Source: Euperipatoides rowelli
Lineage: Eukaryota > Onychophora > Udeonychophora > Euonychophora > Peripatopsidae
Direction: 5' to 3' (one strand)
NCBI GenBank assembly: GCA_003024985.2
Contig: PXIH01S0018423.1
Length of the DNA: 10,628 nt
Shown here: one piece after another, positions 1 to 7,605 of the stretch
Position numbering within the stretch: position 1 is the stretch's first letter
Layout of the letters: every line of letters starts with the position of its first letter
Program-made: the position numbers and the translations under genes
The notes under the pieces: generated by a model
Database searches by the model: none
Told to the model about the DNA's origin: nothing
Seen by the model: the letters and a program-made list of their open reading frames with translations, nothing else

Positions 1-957
1 TGATGTCACCCCATACATCAGGCTAAACATAATGGCTTGGTGAAATTTCTTAATAAGAACTTCAGAACTGTGTTGTGCAGTTCTATTGCATTATACACCA
101 GGTGGCGTTGTGCAAGTATGAAGTCATTTATAAGTGTACTCTTAGTGGTAACTAAAATTATGAACTTTATATCTTTGCATGCTCTAAATAATCACCGCCA
201 GCCAGTTGTGGGAGATGTTAGATGATGTGAATTCTTAATATGGAGGACTTCTTATCTACAATAATATTCACTGGGTGAGTTGTGGTGGCAGCACTAGACA
301 TTTGAAAGTAATATATCAAACTTCAAGTGACATGCTAATCGGAAAAGTTACGCCATCCCTGAGGCCTAGACTAATTCAAGCCATTATTTCTCTATCTTTA
401 AAGCATATAAAATCAATAGTAAAGATTTTAGGGCAATATCAGGCAATTTTAAAATGAGAAAAAACAATTTAAAAATAGAAAAAAATAAGGTTTAAATGGA
501 AANATATTTAAGGAATTTAAGTCTAATAAGGAAAAGATTATGCAAATAATTTTGAACATAATTATAATCAATAAATTACAATATAATATTTTAAAAAATC
601 TGAAAATTTGGGCTAAAAACATTACAGGAAATATTAGGAGAGATATTGGAAAACTTATAAGGTAGAGAAATGAAAAACAAACCAAAATCCCTCGTTTTGT
701 CATAATCACTATCTTATTATCCAGATCTAAGTCTAGACCCAACTATACAACTTCAGCAAATGAACTTCCAACCCTTTAAAGGTCCAAATCACTAGAATAA
801 ATATCAAGCTCCAACTCCTCCAAAGGTCATTGATGTACCTGAAGGACTTGAACTCAGGATGATGTCTCAACATATAATATCTTCATAATAAAAAAGGCAA
901 ATCTTAGCAAATCTTTTTTTAAAAAAAGCAGAGTGTTATTTTATTTTATTTCTACAG
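1..957. other. Upstream sequence, no gene recognised
   Basis: This AT-rich stretch holds no open frame with recognisable protein features. The short open frames here are low-complexity (for example the Phe/Ile/Leu-rich minus-strand frame over 449-742, which comes from A-rich DNA). One undetermined base lies at 503. Apart from a CTCF-like site near 95-109 and homopolymer A/T runs near 918-950, I see nothing to name. It may be intron or intergenic sequence 5' of the exons described below. Confidence 0.6.
95..109 (+). promoter_or_regulatory. CTCF-like binding site (13/15)
   Basis: The 15 bases match the established CTCF core consensus CCASYAGRKGGCRSY at 13 positions; mismatches are the first base (A) and position 14 (T). 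The central ACCAGGTGGCG is intact. CTCF is a zinc-finger chromatin-loop protein conserved across bilaterians. It faces the same way as the sites at 1174-1409. Binding is inference; a single site of this quality can occur by chance. Confidence 0.4.
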
Positions 958-1031
958 TAATATTACACTGCCTACAGATGATCCTCCAAGACTTTCATGT
1001 TACCTAACATGGATAGAATGGAGGTTACCTG
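958..1031 (+). CDS. Candidate upstream exon of the Ig-like gene
   Basis: An acceptor with a T-rich tract ends in CTACAG at 957. Reading after it in phase 2 gives 24 complete codons, NITLPTDDPPRLSCY followed by LTWIEWRLP, before a GGTGTAAAG donor-like site. If the exon ends at 1031 it leaves one base, so it is in phase with exon A at 2118 and would continue ...LPG-EPYLEI. The peptide, with LSCYLTW, resembles the end of exon B (LPEDINVTFYWNI and KCMYSFKVPG), as expected for the end of a preceding domain. Against it: it is only 74 bases long, the donor is weak, and no upstream partner exon is visible. The other two frames close early. It may be a decayed or decoy exon. Confidence 0.28.
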
Positions 1032-1132
1032 GTGTAAAGCTGATCACCTAATAAATGGAAATTGTTCAATGAAATATACAGTAGTCCACTCCCAAAAGTA
1101 ATAATGGCTTTTCTGCTTGTTTAGTATTATAA

Positions 1133-1334
1133 GAAAAAATCAAAATGATATCCGACCAAACTTGAGCACTAGCCCACTAGAGGGCCTTGCTAATTGAAAA
1201 AATTAAAATGAATCGTACCAAACTTGAGCACTAGCCCACTAGAGGGCCTTGCTAATTGAAAAAATTAAAATGAATCAGACCAAACTTGAGCACTAACCCA
1301 CTAGGGGGCCTTGCTAATTGAAAAAATTAAAATG
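1133..1334. repeat. 62-base tandem repeat array, three copies plus partial
   Basis: Three copies of a 62-base unit start at 1155, 1217 and 1279 (anchor ACCAAACTTGAGCACTA), preceded by a partial copy from about 1133. The copies differ at only a few bases, so the array is recent or homogenised. Each unit contains CCCACTAGRGGGCCTTGC, which carries a CTCF-like core. The unit ends in an A-rich linker, AATTGAAAAAATTAAAATG. No open frame or RNA gene is apparent in the unit. Confidence 0.92.
1174..1312 (+). promoter_or_regulatory. Three CTCF-like sites at 62-base spacing
   Basis: Sites at 1174-1188, 1236-1250 and 1298-1312 each match 13 of 15 positions of CCASYAGRKGGCRSY (CCACTAGAGGGC in copies 1-2, CCACTAGGGGGC in copy 3). 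The downstream RS positions are CT in all three. The A-to-G change in copy 3 falls at the degenerate R position and preserves the match. All face the same way and lie just upstream of the full-consensus site at 1395-1409. They may be bound, or may be an accidental property of the repeat unit. Confidence 0.45.
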
Positions 1335-1394
1335 TCAACATCTAATGCAATATTGTACAAAAAAAAACTTCACAGCATCAGAAGCTCAAGAAAG

Positions 1395-1409
1395 CCACCA
1401 GGGGGCAGC
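1395..1409 (+). promoter_or_regulatory. Full-consensus CTCF-like site
   Basis: The bases CCACCAGGGGGCAGC match all 15 positions of the vertebrate CTCF core CCASYAGRKGGCRSY. The local sequence is otherwise AT-rich, which makes a chance match of this G-rich string less likely. It lies 61 bases after the 62-base repeat array and about 700 bases before exon A. Function as an insulator or loop anchor is inferred from the motif only. Confidence 0.6.
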
Positions 1410-1632
1410 ACAGTATAATGGACTAGTAAGTAATACTGTAAATATTTGAAATAGAATTGCCTATTTAATAGGATACATTTAAAAGAAATAGATTATACCA
1501 TGATGCCTATTGGCTGATGGTTAAATAGATGGCCAACATACATAATTATACTTCTAACAAGACATTTTGTCATACTCATAAACATAAAATGAACTTTAAG
1601 CAATCAAATTGAGACGTTTTTTACAAACAAAT

Positions 1633-1643
1633 GGGGGGGGGGG
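1633..1643 (+). repeat. Run of 11 G
   Basis: An 11-base G homopolymer stands in otherwise AT-rich sequence. Its length is likely to vary between individuals and sequencing runs. No other function is suggested. Confidence 0.9.
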
Positions 1644-1749
1644 CACCTTGACTCACTATATTTAGAAGGTATTCAGAGAAGTGGAGTGGAATTATTTCAA
1701 CCCCCACCAAAATATTACTGATGGCCATCTGCTGAGTTGGCATCTCTGT

Positions 1750-2035
1750 GGATGGAATGTTGGATGGGTAGGTGTGGATGGGTGTAGGTATGGATAGAGG
1801 TATGGATAGAGGGAGAATGTAAAGATGGAAGGAGGAAGGGATAGATGGATAGTGGATGGATGATTAGAAATATACATTGATAGATACAGATATTGGAAAG
1901 ATACAGTAGATGGATGGATGAAAGGATGAATAAATAGAGGTTTGGATGGATTGGTGGATGAAAAGAGAATAATTGGATGGGAGGGAGGGATGGATATAGA
2001 GGGGGAAAGGAGAGATATTCAGATAGAAAGATAAC
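1750..2035. repeat. Degenerate GGAT/GGATA simple repeat
   Basis: A long purine-rich stretch is built from TGGATGG, GGATAGA and AGATGGA units with many substitutions, indicating an old decayed tetranucleotide array. The minus-strand open frames over it (rich in HPS, YP and PSI repeats) are artefacts of the repeat and not genes. It ends about 80 bases before the acceptor of exon A. Confidence 0.85.
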
Positions 2036-2040
2036 AGGCT

Positions 2041-2062
2041 ATAATAATAATAATAATAATAT
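2041..2062. repeat. ATA trinucleotide microsatellite
   Basis: About seven uninterrupted ATA units lie just upstream of the pyrimidine tract of exon A. Confidence 0.9.
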
Positions 2063-2117
2063 AGTAATTCTTTCATTATTTCTTTATGATCTAATTAACT
2101 TCTTACCTTTTTTTTAG

Positions 2118-2465
2118 GAGAACCATATTTGGAAATTAAAATCTTGGACTGTGATATTTTACAATTTCAAGTAAAAAATTCACCTCATAATTTTGAAATT
2201 AATGAAATACATATTTATGAACAAATTGACAGTGAAAAAAATATGATTTTTTATTCAAACTTGAAGTCAAACAAAATTAAAAATCATCCATCTCGTTTGG
2301 GATTATTTATTAAAACATTAAATTCCTCAAATGTCAAATTAAAATCACATAAATCTTCAGTGGATACATATCCTGTTCTTATTCATGTGTTCTCCTCTTC
2401 TGAAAATTCTTATCAAACTATTACCTGTTTAAAATACAATGCAAATACCACGTGTTATAATACAG
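2118..2465 (+). CDS. Exon A: Ig-like ectodomain module
   Basis: This is a 348-base internal exon, preceded by a T-run ending TTTTTTTTAG and followed by the donor GTAAGT. The first complete codon is at 2120; two bases precede it and one base follows the last codon, so it is phase 1 at both ends. It encodes about 116 residues beginning EPYLEIKILDCDILQFQV. Cysteines are at about 11, 103 and 112, and N-glycosylation sequons at about 68 (NSS) and 109 (NTT). Alternating hydrophobics (ILQFQV, INEIHIY, YPVLIHVF) and the ending SYQTITCLKY suggest a beta-sandwich whose B- and F-strand cysteines are about 92 residues apart, wider than in a classic Ig domain. A single phase 1-1 exon per domain is typical of Ig and other extracellular modules. 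No transmembrane segment is present. The family is not certain; a divergent molluscan Ig-type domain is the best guess. AT-rich codon use matches exon B. Confidence 0.8.
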
Positions 2466-2821
2466 GTAAGTGGTTTTTATTTTGTTATTATCAGCCTAGA
2501 GTATGACATTTATAAGTTTTCAACAAGTTTCATTTGGATTAAAAGTGTTTTTCATTATCTTCTTTGCAAATTGAAAATGTATGCATTTGGATTTTAGCTT
2601 CTATTACGTTAGTTGTAAGGCAAGGTTAGGTCAAAATGGTACAGCACTTAAAATAGAAGGGAAATATCAGAGGCTAATGCGATTGGCCCTCTGTTATTTA
2701 AAAACACATTAATATATGTGTTTAGCATGTTAATAGCCTATGTTGTTGTATTAAGTCTTATTAATATCCATATATGTATGAAAACCATCTGGTTGTGCCC
2801 CATAAAATTGAGGCTTTAGGT

Positions 2822-3224
2822 CAAGTGTGTCAAACTCAAAACCTGATGTGGGCCAAATAAACAAGGTTTAAGTTTATGTGGGCCGCAAAAAAAAGGAAAG
2901 CTTCATAATCAATTATCATTGAAATGCTCCAACTCCCACTTTTCTTGATTCGTTTATTTCTACTATCACTTGTCTTTGATAGAGATATGCTGAATACAAA
3001 GAACTGAAATAAATGAATAATCGTTAAAATTGTTTAAAATACTACTTTTAAATAAATAGTAATATTCTTTCTTGAACATTAACTTACCAGACACTGAATA
3101 ATTGCATGAATTAATAAGCTTTTTACGAATTGGGACGCGATATTAGCATAATGTAATTGGCTGGGCCAGGGCCACACAAATAACTGCTTAGAACCGCCCG
3201 TGGGCCACGAGTTTGACACCCCTG
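2822..3224. mobile_element. hAT-type miniature element (MITE) with 8-base duplication
   Basis: The element begins CAAGTGTGTCAAACTC and ends GAGTTTGACACCCCTG, inverted repeats of 16 bases with two differences. It is flanked by CTTTAGGT (2814-2821) and CTTTAGAT (3225-3232), an 8-base target duplication with one change, as expected for the hAT superfamily. GTGGGCC-containing segments occur just inside both ends (near 2847-2884 and 3162-3205). At 403 bases it has no transposase frame, so it is non-autonomous and depends on a hAT transposase elsewhere. Terminal sequences of the type CAGGGGTGTCAAACTC are widespread in animal hAT elements. The minus-strand open frame over 3123-3338 is an artefact of the element. 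Confidence 0.93.
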
Positions 3225-3382
3225 CTTTAGATGATCTCCAATTAATATATTCAGAAATAAAATAAGGTTTAATAAGCCACTTTTACTAAATTTTGTTACA
3301 CAATAAAGTAATACGATGTACTTTATTAATGTTCTCAATTTTATTTGAACGTCTAATTACCAGTGAGGCAACCAAAATGTAC

Positions 3383-3495
3383 ATTATTGTCCGGTTAAGG
3401 TTTGGTTCACTAAAATTCAGGTTCACTATTTTTGAAAAATAATGAATCGGTTCAACCCCGTTTTTCCATCAAATGAACAGGTTCAAACCAATTCA
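3383..3495 (+). repeat. GGTTCA-rich patch, left arm
   Basis: The patch contains repeated GGTTCA/GGTTCAA words, such as GGTTTGGTTCACTAAAATTC and CGGTTCAACCCC. The word GGTTCACTAAA reappears in inverted orientation near 4416-4426 (TTTAGTGAACC). Together with 4408-4552 it could mark the ends of an old foldback or MITE-like element of about 1.1 kb. The element boundaries and target duplication are not visible. Confidence 0.4.
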
Positions 3496-3761
3496 AAATT
3501 CTTTTTTCAACTGATTAAAGTGAAATTTATAAAAAAAATTATAGAATTTGTCAAACCTTTTACTTTGTTTAATGACTTAATTTGAAGTTAATTGGTCCAC
3601 AAATATCTTACACTTAATATTGACTGTGATGATTATAAACATAATATCAACCCAAATCAATCAATAACTTAATTATTCCTATTAGAAAAAAAAAACAATT
3701 GAAATAAATAAGAATTGAAATTAACATAGAAATCAAAAATCATGAAACAAATTTCCTAGAA

Positions 3762-3775
3762 CAGTTCATGAACTG
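3762..3775. repeat. Perfect 14-base palindrome
   Basis: CAGTTCATGAACTG is its own reverse complement and lies next to a weak minus-strand CTCF-like match (3777-3791, 11/15). It lies between the two GGTTCA-rich patches and shares the GTTCA/TGAAC word with them, so it may be part of the same element. A regulatory role is not shown. Confidence 0.45.
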
Positions 3776-4407
3776 GTGACGCCCTCTTTTGACAAGACCG
3801 CTAATCTAAGCCCCTTTTAATGTTTTTACTTATGAAAATAAAATGTACAGATTTAATAAAGTACAAACTTTTAATGAATAAGGATATGGAATAGCAAAAT
3901 CTGCATTATGGAAACAAAAAAAAAACCTTCTAAGAATAGACGTTAATAAACACTTAAAATTGCTCTTGATGTATAGCCATGTGGCGAAAACTGATTATTT
4001 ATGCAAATTTGTAACAATTTGTAAATATGTTTTTGTTTTGTTTTTTCCTGCATTATTATAACACTTTATGTATAAGTATTACTGGATTTATTCAATATTA
4101 TGATAATCCTGCTGTCAATTATGAAGAAATTATTTAAAAAAAAAAACAAATTGAAAATGTTCAAAATGATATATTGTGTCAGCTTTCTTATATAAATGTG
4201 ATACTTAGACTTTAACCAAAGTCTTGGAAGAGATGATCAATGCTTTTGATATCTGGAGATATACTATGAGGTCAAACTTCTAAAGAATCAAGAGATATTT
4301 GTGTACAGATAGACAGACAAATTCACATAGAATACTTTAACACGTTATAAAGTGTTAACTATACAATTTATTAAGTCAATATTATTATGTTAAAACATTT
4401 ATTAAGC

Positions 4408-4552
4408 TTGAACCTTTAGTGAACCATAATTAAACCAAAAACTCATTGGTCACTATAAGGGTTCAGATCCATTTCAGTTCCACTGAATAAAATTTTTATT
4501 GGTTCAGGTTCAGAAAAATAGGGTCTCAATCCAGTTCAGAGTCGGTTTACGA
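4408..4552 (-). repeat. GGTTCA-rich patch, right arm
   Basis: GAACC words in one part and GGTTCA words in the other (TTGGTTCAGGTTCAG, CCAGTTCAGAGTCGG) resemble the patch at 3383-3495. The clearest shared word, GGTTCACTAAA, is inverted between them. The sequence between the arms (3500-4400) has no coding frame and no recognisable transposase. Confidence 0.4.
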
Positions 4553-4756
4553 CAAGGGCCTGGAGAAACACTCATGTGAAGGTTTCTGCTATAGTGAGTA
4601 AATGAATAAATAAATAAATACCACTCGAATTCTTGCTAATTATCTCTTATTAAAAATAATACACAATAAATTATAAAGAAAATTTTATTAAAGGACATTG
4701 ACAGTCCCACAGACATCTGTCCTTTTAACTTTTTTCTTCTCTGTTTTTTCCTCCAG

Positions 4757-4785
4757 TCATACCAATAAAATGTTATATATCATGA
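4757..4785 (+). CDS. Candidate short alternative last exon in intron 1
   Basis: The acceptor at 4755-4756 has one of the longest pyrimidine tracts in the window (TTTTCCTCCAG preceded by more T/C). Joined in phase 1 to exon A it would add only V-IPIKCYIS and a TGA stop at 4783-4785, giving a protein that ends after the first domain. An AATAAA lies at 4764-4769, too early to be the poly(A) signal of this exon. Other frames either stop at once or are phase-incompatible. It may be a decoy acceptor or an exon lost to decay. Confidence 0.15.
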
Positions 4786-4790
4786 CATCC

Positions 4791-4859
4791 AATAATATAG
4801 CAGTTATAGCCATTTTGAATAATTACCTTATTCAAAATGACTACAACTGTTAAATTACT
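4791..4859. repeat. Near-perfect hairpin (inverted repeat, 22-base core)
   Basis: The arms 4801-4822 and 4828-4849 are inverted copies with 20 of 22 positions paired and a 5-base loop TTACC. Weaker pairing continues about 8 bases outward on each side, giving a hairpin of about 69 bases. It could be the remnant of a short foldback or MITE element, or a small-RNA precursor: the size is compatible with a miRNA-like hairpin, but the near-perfect pairing is more typical of a transposon. The two mismatched positions are A/G and C/T transitions that can still pair as G-U in RNA on one strand. Confidence 0.75.
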
Positions 4860-5203
4860 TAATGTCAACATCAGGGAAGAACATTTTTGGTAAGAAATCT
4901 TCACATTGAGCACTTTTCTTGATTAGCATGTTTTTATTATGATAAGTGGCTCCACCTATAATGTAAACCTTATATTTTGTGTTTGTTATAATATAAATTG
5001 ATATACTGCATTCAATACTAAACCCAAAATGGAGAAAGTCTTGTCTGTTATGTGGAAAATACATAAGACAAACATTTCAGCTTCCCTAGTGAATCCCTGA
5101 ACCATTTTAATCCATACCTTGGACCTAATATTTCATGGTTTTATTAATTATATTATATATCATTTAAAATTTGTCAACACAAGATGTTATTATTCTCTGT
5201 CAG

Positions 5204-5218
5204 CAGCAAGAGGGCAGA
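5204..5218 (+). promoter_or_regulatory. Weak CTCF-like site (11/15)
   Basis: CAGCAAGAGGGCAGA keeps the AGAGGGCAG core of the consensus but mismatches at four positions. It is listed because it faces the same way as the stronger upstream sites. Alone it would not be called. Confidence 0.2.
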
Positions 5219-5385
5219 CACGTTCCCTTGTTTCCTTATTGTAATAATTACAATGCAACATAAAGTGTTTTAATATTTACACATTGTTACCACAATTGAC
5301 AATTTTTACATGTTTATCAGCTGTAAGTCTTTCTGCTTGGATATGTATAGTAGCTATAATAGTATAAGCTGGTGGGTATCGGAAA

Positions 5386-5600
5386 AAAAGAAGTCCAGTC
5401 CTCGTGGCATGGTCTGTTTCATGCAGGCTGTTAAACGAGGACAAAGACATAAGCTTAGGCGTTCCAGGTTCGGCAGTGGCGTGTCAGTTGAGGCAGCTAT
5501 GGAAAGGTTTTTTTGTCCTGGCTACAAACACCTTGCCAAGGATTTTACCTGGTAAGATTCCTGCCTCACCGTAGATTACCTCACCGTAAAAAACCCGTAG
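5386..5600 (+). other. GC-richer island in intron 1, origin unknown
   Basis: This stretch stands out from the AT-rich surroundings (about half G+C from 5395 to 5575). It carries an open plus-strand frame with a basic segment (VKRGQRHKLRRSRFGSG) followed by VEAAMERFFCPGYKHLAKDF, ending at a good donor-like CCTGGTAAGA at 5548-5557. From the CAG acceptor-like site at 5424-5426 the frame would start in phase 0 and end in phase 2, so it cannot be a cassette of the phase-1 gene. A short inverted pair, TCCTCGT/ACGAGGA, lies near 5398-5442, and CCTCACCGTA is repeated directly near 5563-5588. It is perhaps a transposon remnant or an exon of an unrelated transcript. Confidence 0.35.
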
Positions 5601-6301
5601 TAGTTATAGAGATATCTAATAATAGTAACTAGATAGATGTACTAACGTGTATCAATTACCCAGAAAAATTACATCTCTTCTACTCATGGACGGAGATTTA
5701 TTTTAAAAAGAAAAAAAAAGAAAAAAAACTACACATAACAGACAGAAATTATTTACTTGTAGGTTATAATACATTTTATATAAATATAATTAATCTCAGT
5801 TTTTTTTACATATACAATGTAATTAATAACATCAGCATCTCTTTCAAAGTACATTTGTAATTGTGTTAGAATAAATTCAAAGTAATAAAGTACATTATTT
5901 TGTAAGCACCTAGAATACCTTACTTTCCTAATTACATGCATGTAAACAATGAATTCTAAACATTTTTAAAAATTTATTTAAAATACTGTATTTTCATTTT
6001 AAAGATTAATTGTTAGTAATCATTTATTATATTATAAACATTTTGAAGATTAATCATTTGGTTATAAGTATTTCTTATTATCTGATGGTATGTTTTGCAT
6101 ATATGTTTGTCATGAGTTCAAACTCTTGTCTTATAGTTTATTCTTATGTTGAGTAAATGATTGTCTATGCATCTATTGCAGTAACTGGAATAATATCTTG
6201 TAAATTTATCATCTTTATATTAATGTTATTGTGAATTTCATCTTTAAAGTTTAATTATTTTGGAAAAAGTTTTCTATTCTTGTTTTTATTTGTCTTTTTA
6301 G

Positions 6302-6697
6302 GTTATGAGTGTACTCCTAATAAAATTACATATGTCAGTTTTACTCCAGAAAATCCTATCAAAAATTATCCTTTTTGTATCAAAGTTCATTATGGAATTC
6401 AGAGACATTATTACATCGACAGGTTAATATTTCAAGCTCAAGATGTTAATCAAGAACTGAGGACAGATATCTACACATTTAAAAGATCATCTTCATTTGA
6501 TGTGGGACAAGGAACATTTGATGAAATATCTGCTTGGGCGCAAAGAATCAACAAATCCTCAAATTTATCTAATGATACGGTGTGTTTATTAGATGTTCTA
6601 CCAGAAGATATTAATGTTACATTTTATTGGAATATTAGAATAAGAAGTAGAATTAACAACAATAAAATAAAATGTATGTACAGCTTTAAAGTTCCAG
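6302..6697 (+). CDS. Exon B: second Ig-like ectodomain module
   Basis: This is a 396-base internal exon between a T-rich acceptor ending TTTTTAG and the donor GTAAGT. It is phase 1 at both ends and encodes about 132 residues. Cysteines are at about 3, 25, 94 and 124, allowing two disulfides, with one pair (25/124) spaced as in exon A. The segment CIKVHYGIQRHYYIDRLIF aligns weakly with CDILQFQV and INEIHIY of exon A, and KIKCMYSF with TITCLKY. Four sequons cluster at about 83 (NKS), 87 (NLS), 90 (NDT) and 104 (NVT), so the module is probably extracellular and heavily glycosylated. No signal peptide or membrane span is present. It joins exon A without loss of frame. Reading on past the donor soon reaches a stop, so the exon boundary is required. 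The domain name is inferred, not certain. Confidence 0.82.
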
Positions 6698-6910
6698 GTA
6701 AGTCAAATAATAACATAAAAGATAATATTTTGGTACATTCCCACTAATAACTGTCAAAATTAGAAATACTTTTACATAAATTTTACGTTTTTTTTGTGTC
6801 CCATTAATTATTTTAGATTTAATATGAAAAGTACCGAATATAATTTTATTATATTAAAATGATATTGTGAGAAATTTAATTATGGGTTTCGTTTATATTT
6901 TAAATTTATC

Positions 6911-7590
6911 ACCATTATCATCAGCCTATATCTACCCACTTCTGGATGAAGTCCTCCCTAAGATTTCTGATGAACTTCTATCTTCAAACTTGATTTCCAA
7001 ACAAATGGCAAACTTTTTTTTTTTTATCTTATCCTCTCCGCTGATATTAGGTCTTCTTGGTATTCATTTTCTTATTCCTAGGAATCCAGATGAGTATTTA
7101 TAGTTCATCTATTACCTATCCTTCTTACTATTTTCCTTTTACATTTCCACTTCGAATTCTTTACTCTTTCAATATATCACAAACTTTTGTAATCAAGTCA
7201 ATTACTTGTTTACATTATGTACATGATAGAATACATTCATCTATTTTGGATACCTAATACAGGATTATTCATCTTGATAGGAAAAATCCATTTTTGACTA
7301 CATACACTTGAGATCTATAACGAATATACAGAGAAAATTCCATGTGCATACCATACTGATAGTGAAAGAAAATTCAGTCATTTCCAGCACTGGGACACCC
7401 AGGATCAAACTTACGATTGCACTAGCTCTGGCAGCCAACAGCGTAGACCAATGAACCACCAAAGCTGTACTAATCAAGTCAATTATTTTTCTATTACTCT
7501 GAGCTACACCTATCATACATCTCTCCATATTTTGACTGGTTTGTAGTTTTGAAACCAACTTTGGATTAAGTGTTCAAATTTCAACATGTA
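6911..7590 (-). mobile_element. Decayed non-LTR retrotransposon 3' end, split by a SINE
   Basis: Read on the minus strand, 7590-7471 then 7204-6911, this is the broken C-terminal tail of an endonuclease/reverse-transcriptase ORF. MERCMIGV (7528-7505) corresponds to the family motif MERxMLG, and TKVCDIL (7190-7170) to TKVxDII. The DNA at about 7155-7115 matches the region encoding WAGHVARR-x-DNRW, and that near 6960-6925 the LGEAYVQKW-x-D end, closing in a TGATGATGATAAT-like tail. Several in-frame stops and shifts show it is dead. The full element would be several kilobases; only this 3' part is present, as is usual for LINE copies truncated at the 5' end. The family comparison is from memory, so the exact clade is not assigned. 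The plus-strand open frames at 6867-7257 are artefacts of it. Confidence 0.78.
7205..7470 (-). mobile_element. tRNA-derived SINE with 15-base target duplication
   Basis: The element is flanked by identical TAATCAAGTCAATTA copies at 7190-7204 and 7471-7485. Read on the minus strand it starts near 7470 with a tRNA-like head: an A-box-like TGGTTCATTGG (about 7458-7448) and a B-box-like GTTTGATCC (7410-7402), the internal promoter of RNA polymerase III. A non-tRNA body of about 190 bases follows. At 266 bases it has the usual size of a SINE. It interrupts a LINE remnant, so it is younger than that element. The minus-strand frame 7298-7558 running through it is not a gene. Confidence 0.92.
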
Positions 7591-7605
7591 AATATATCGC
7601 CACTT

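Larger units (their letters stand above)
2466..6301 (+). other. Intron 1 (3,836 bases)
   Basis: This is the sequence between the GTAAGT donor of exon A and the T-rich acceptor TTTGTCTTTTTAG of exon B. Both ends are phase 1. It holds a hAT miniature transposon, inverted GGTTCA-rich patches, a hairpin, a GC-richer island, and a strong unused-looking acceptor at 4755-4756, listed separately. The remainder, notably 5600-6280, is AT-rich sequence with no gene that I recognise. Confidence 0.75.

Noticed and set aside
1-32. Similarity between the left edge (TGATGTCACCCCATACATCA) and TGATGCCACCATACGTCA near 9374
   Set aside because: The match is about 26 bases with several differences and no defined ends; it may be a shared old repeat but cannot be supported.
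449-742. 97-codon minus-strand open frame rich in Phe, Ile and Leu
   Set aside because: It comes from A-rich low-complexity DNA, includes the undetermined base at 503, and has no domain-like pattern or splice context.
1692-2076. Minus-strand frames with HPS/YP-rich peptides
   Set aside because: They are translations of the degenerate GGAT repeat and the ATA microsatellite.
2702-2723. Short hairpin AAACACAT/ATGTGTTT
   Set aside because: An 8-base AT-rich stem is expected by chance in this composition.
3777-3791. CTCF-like match on the minus strand (AGAGGGCG core)
   Set aside because: Only 11 of 15 positions fit, with the 5' half poor; kept only as context for the cluster.
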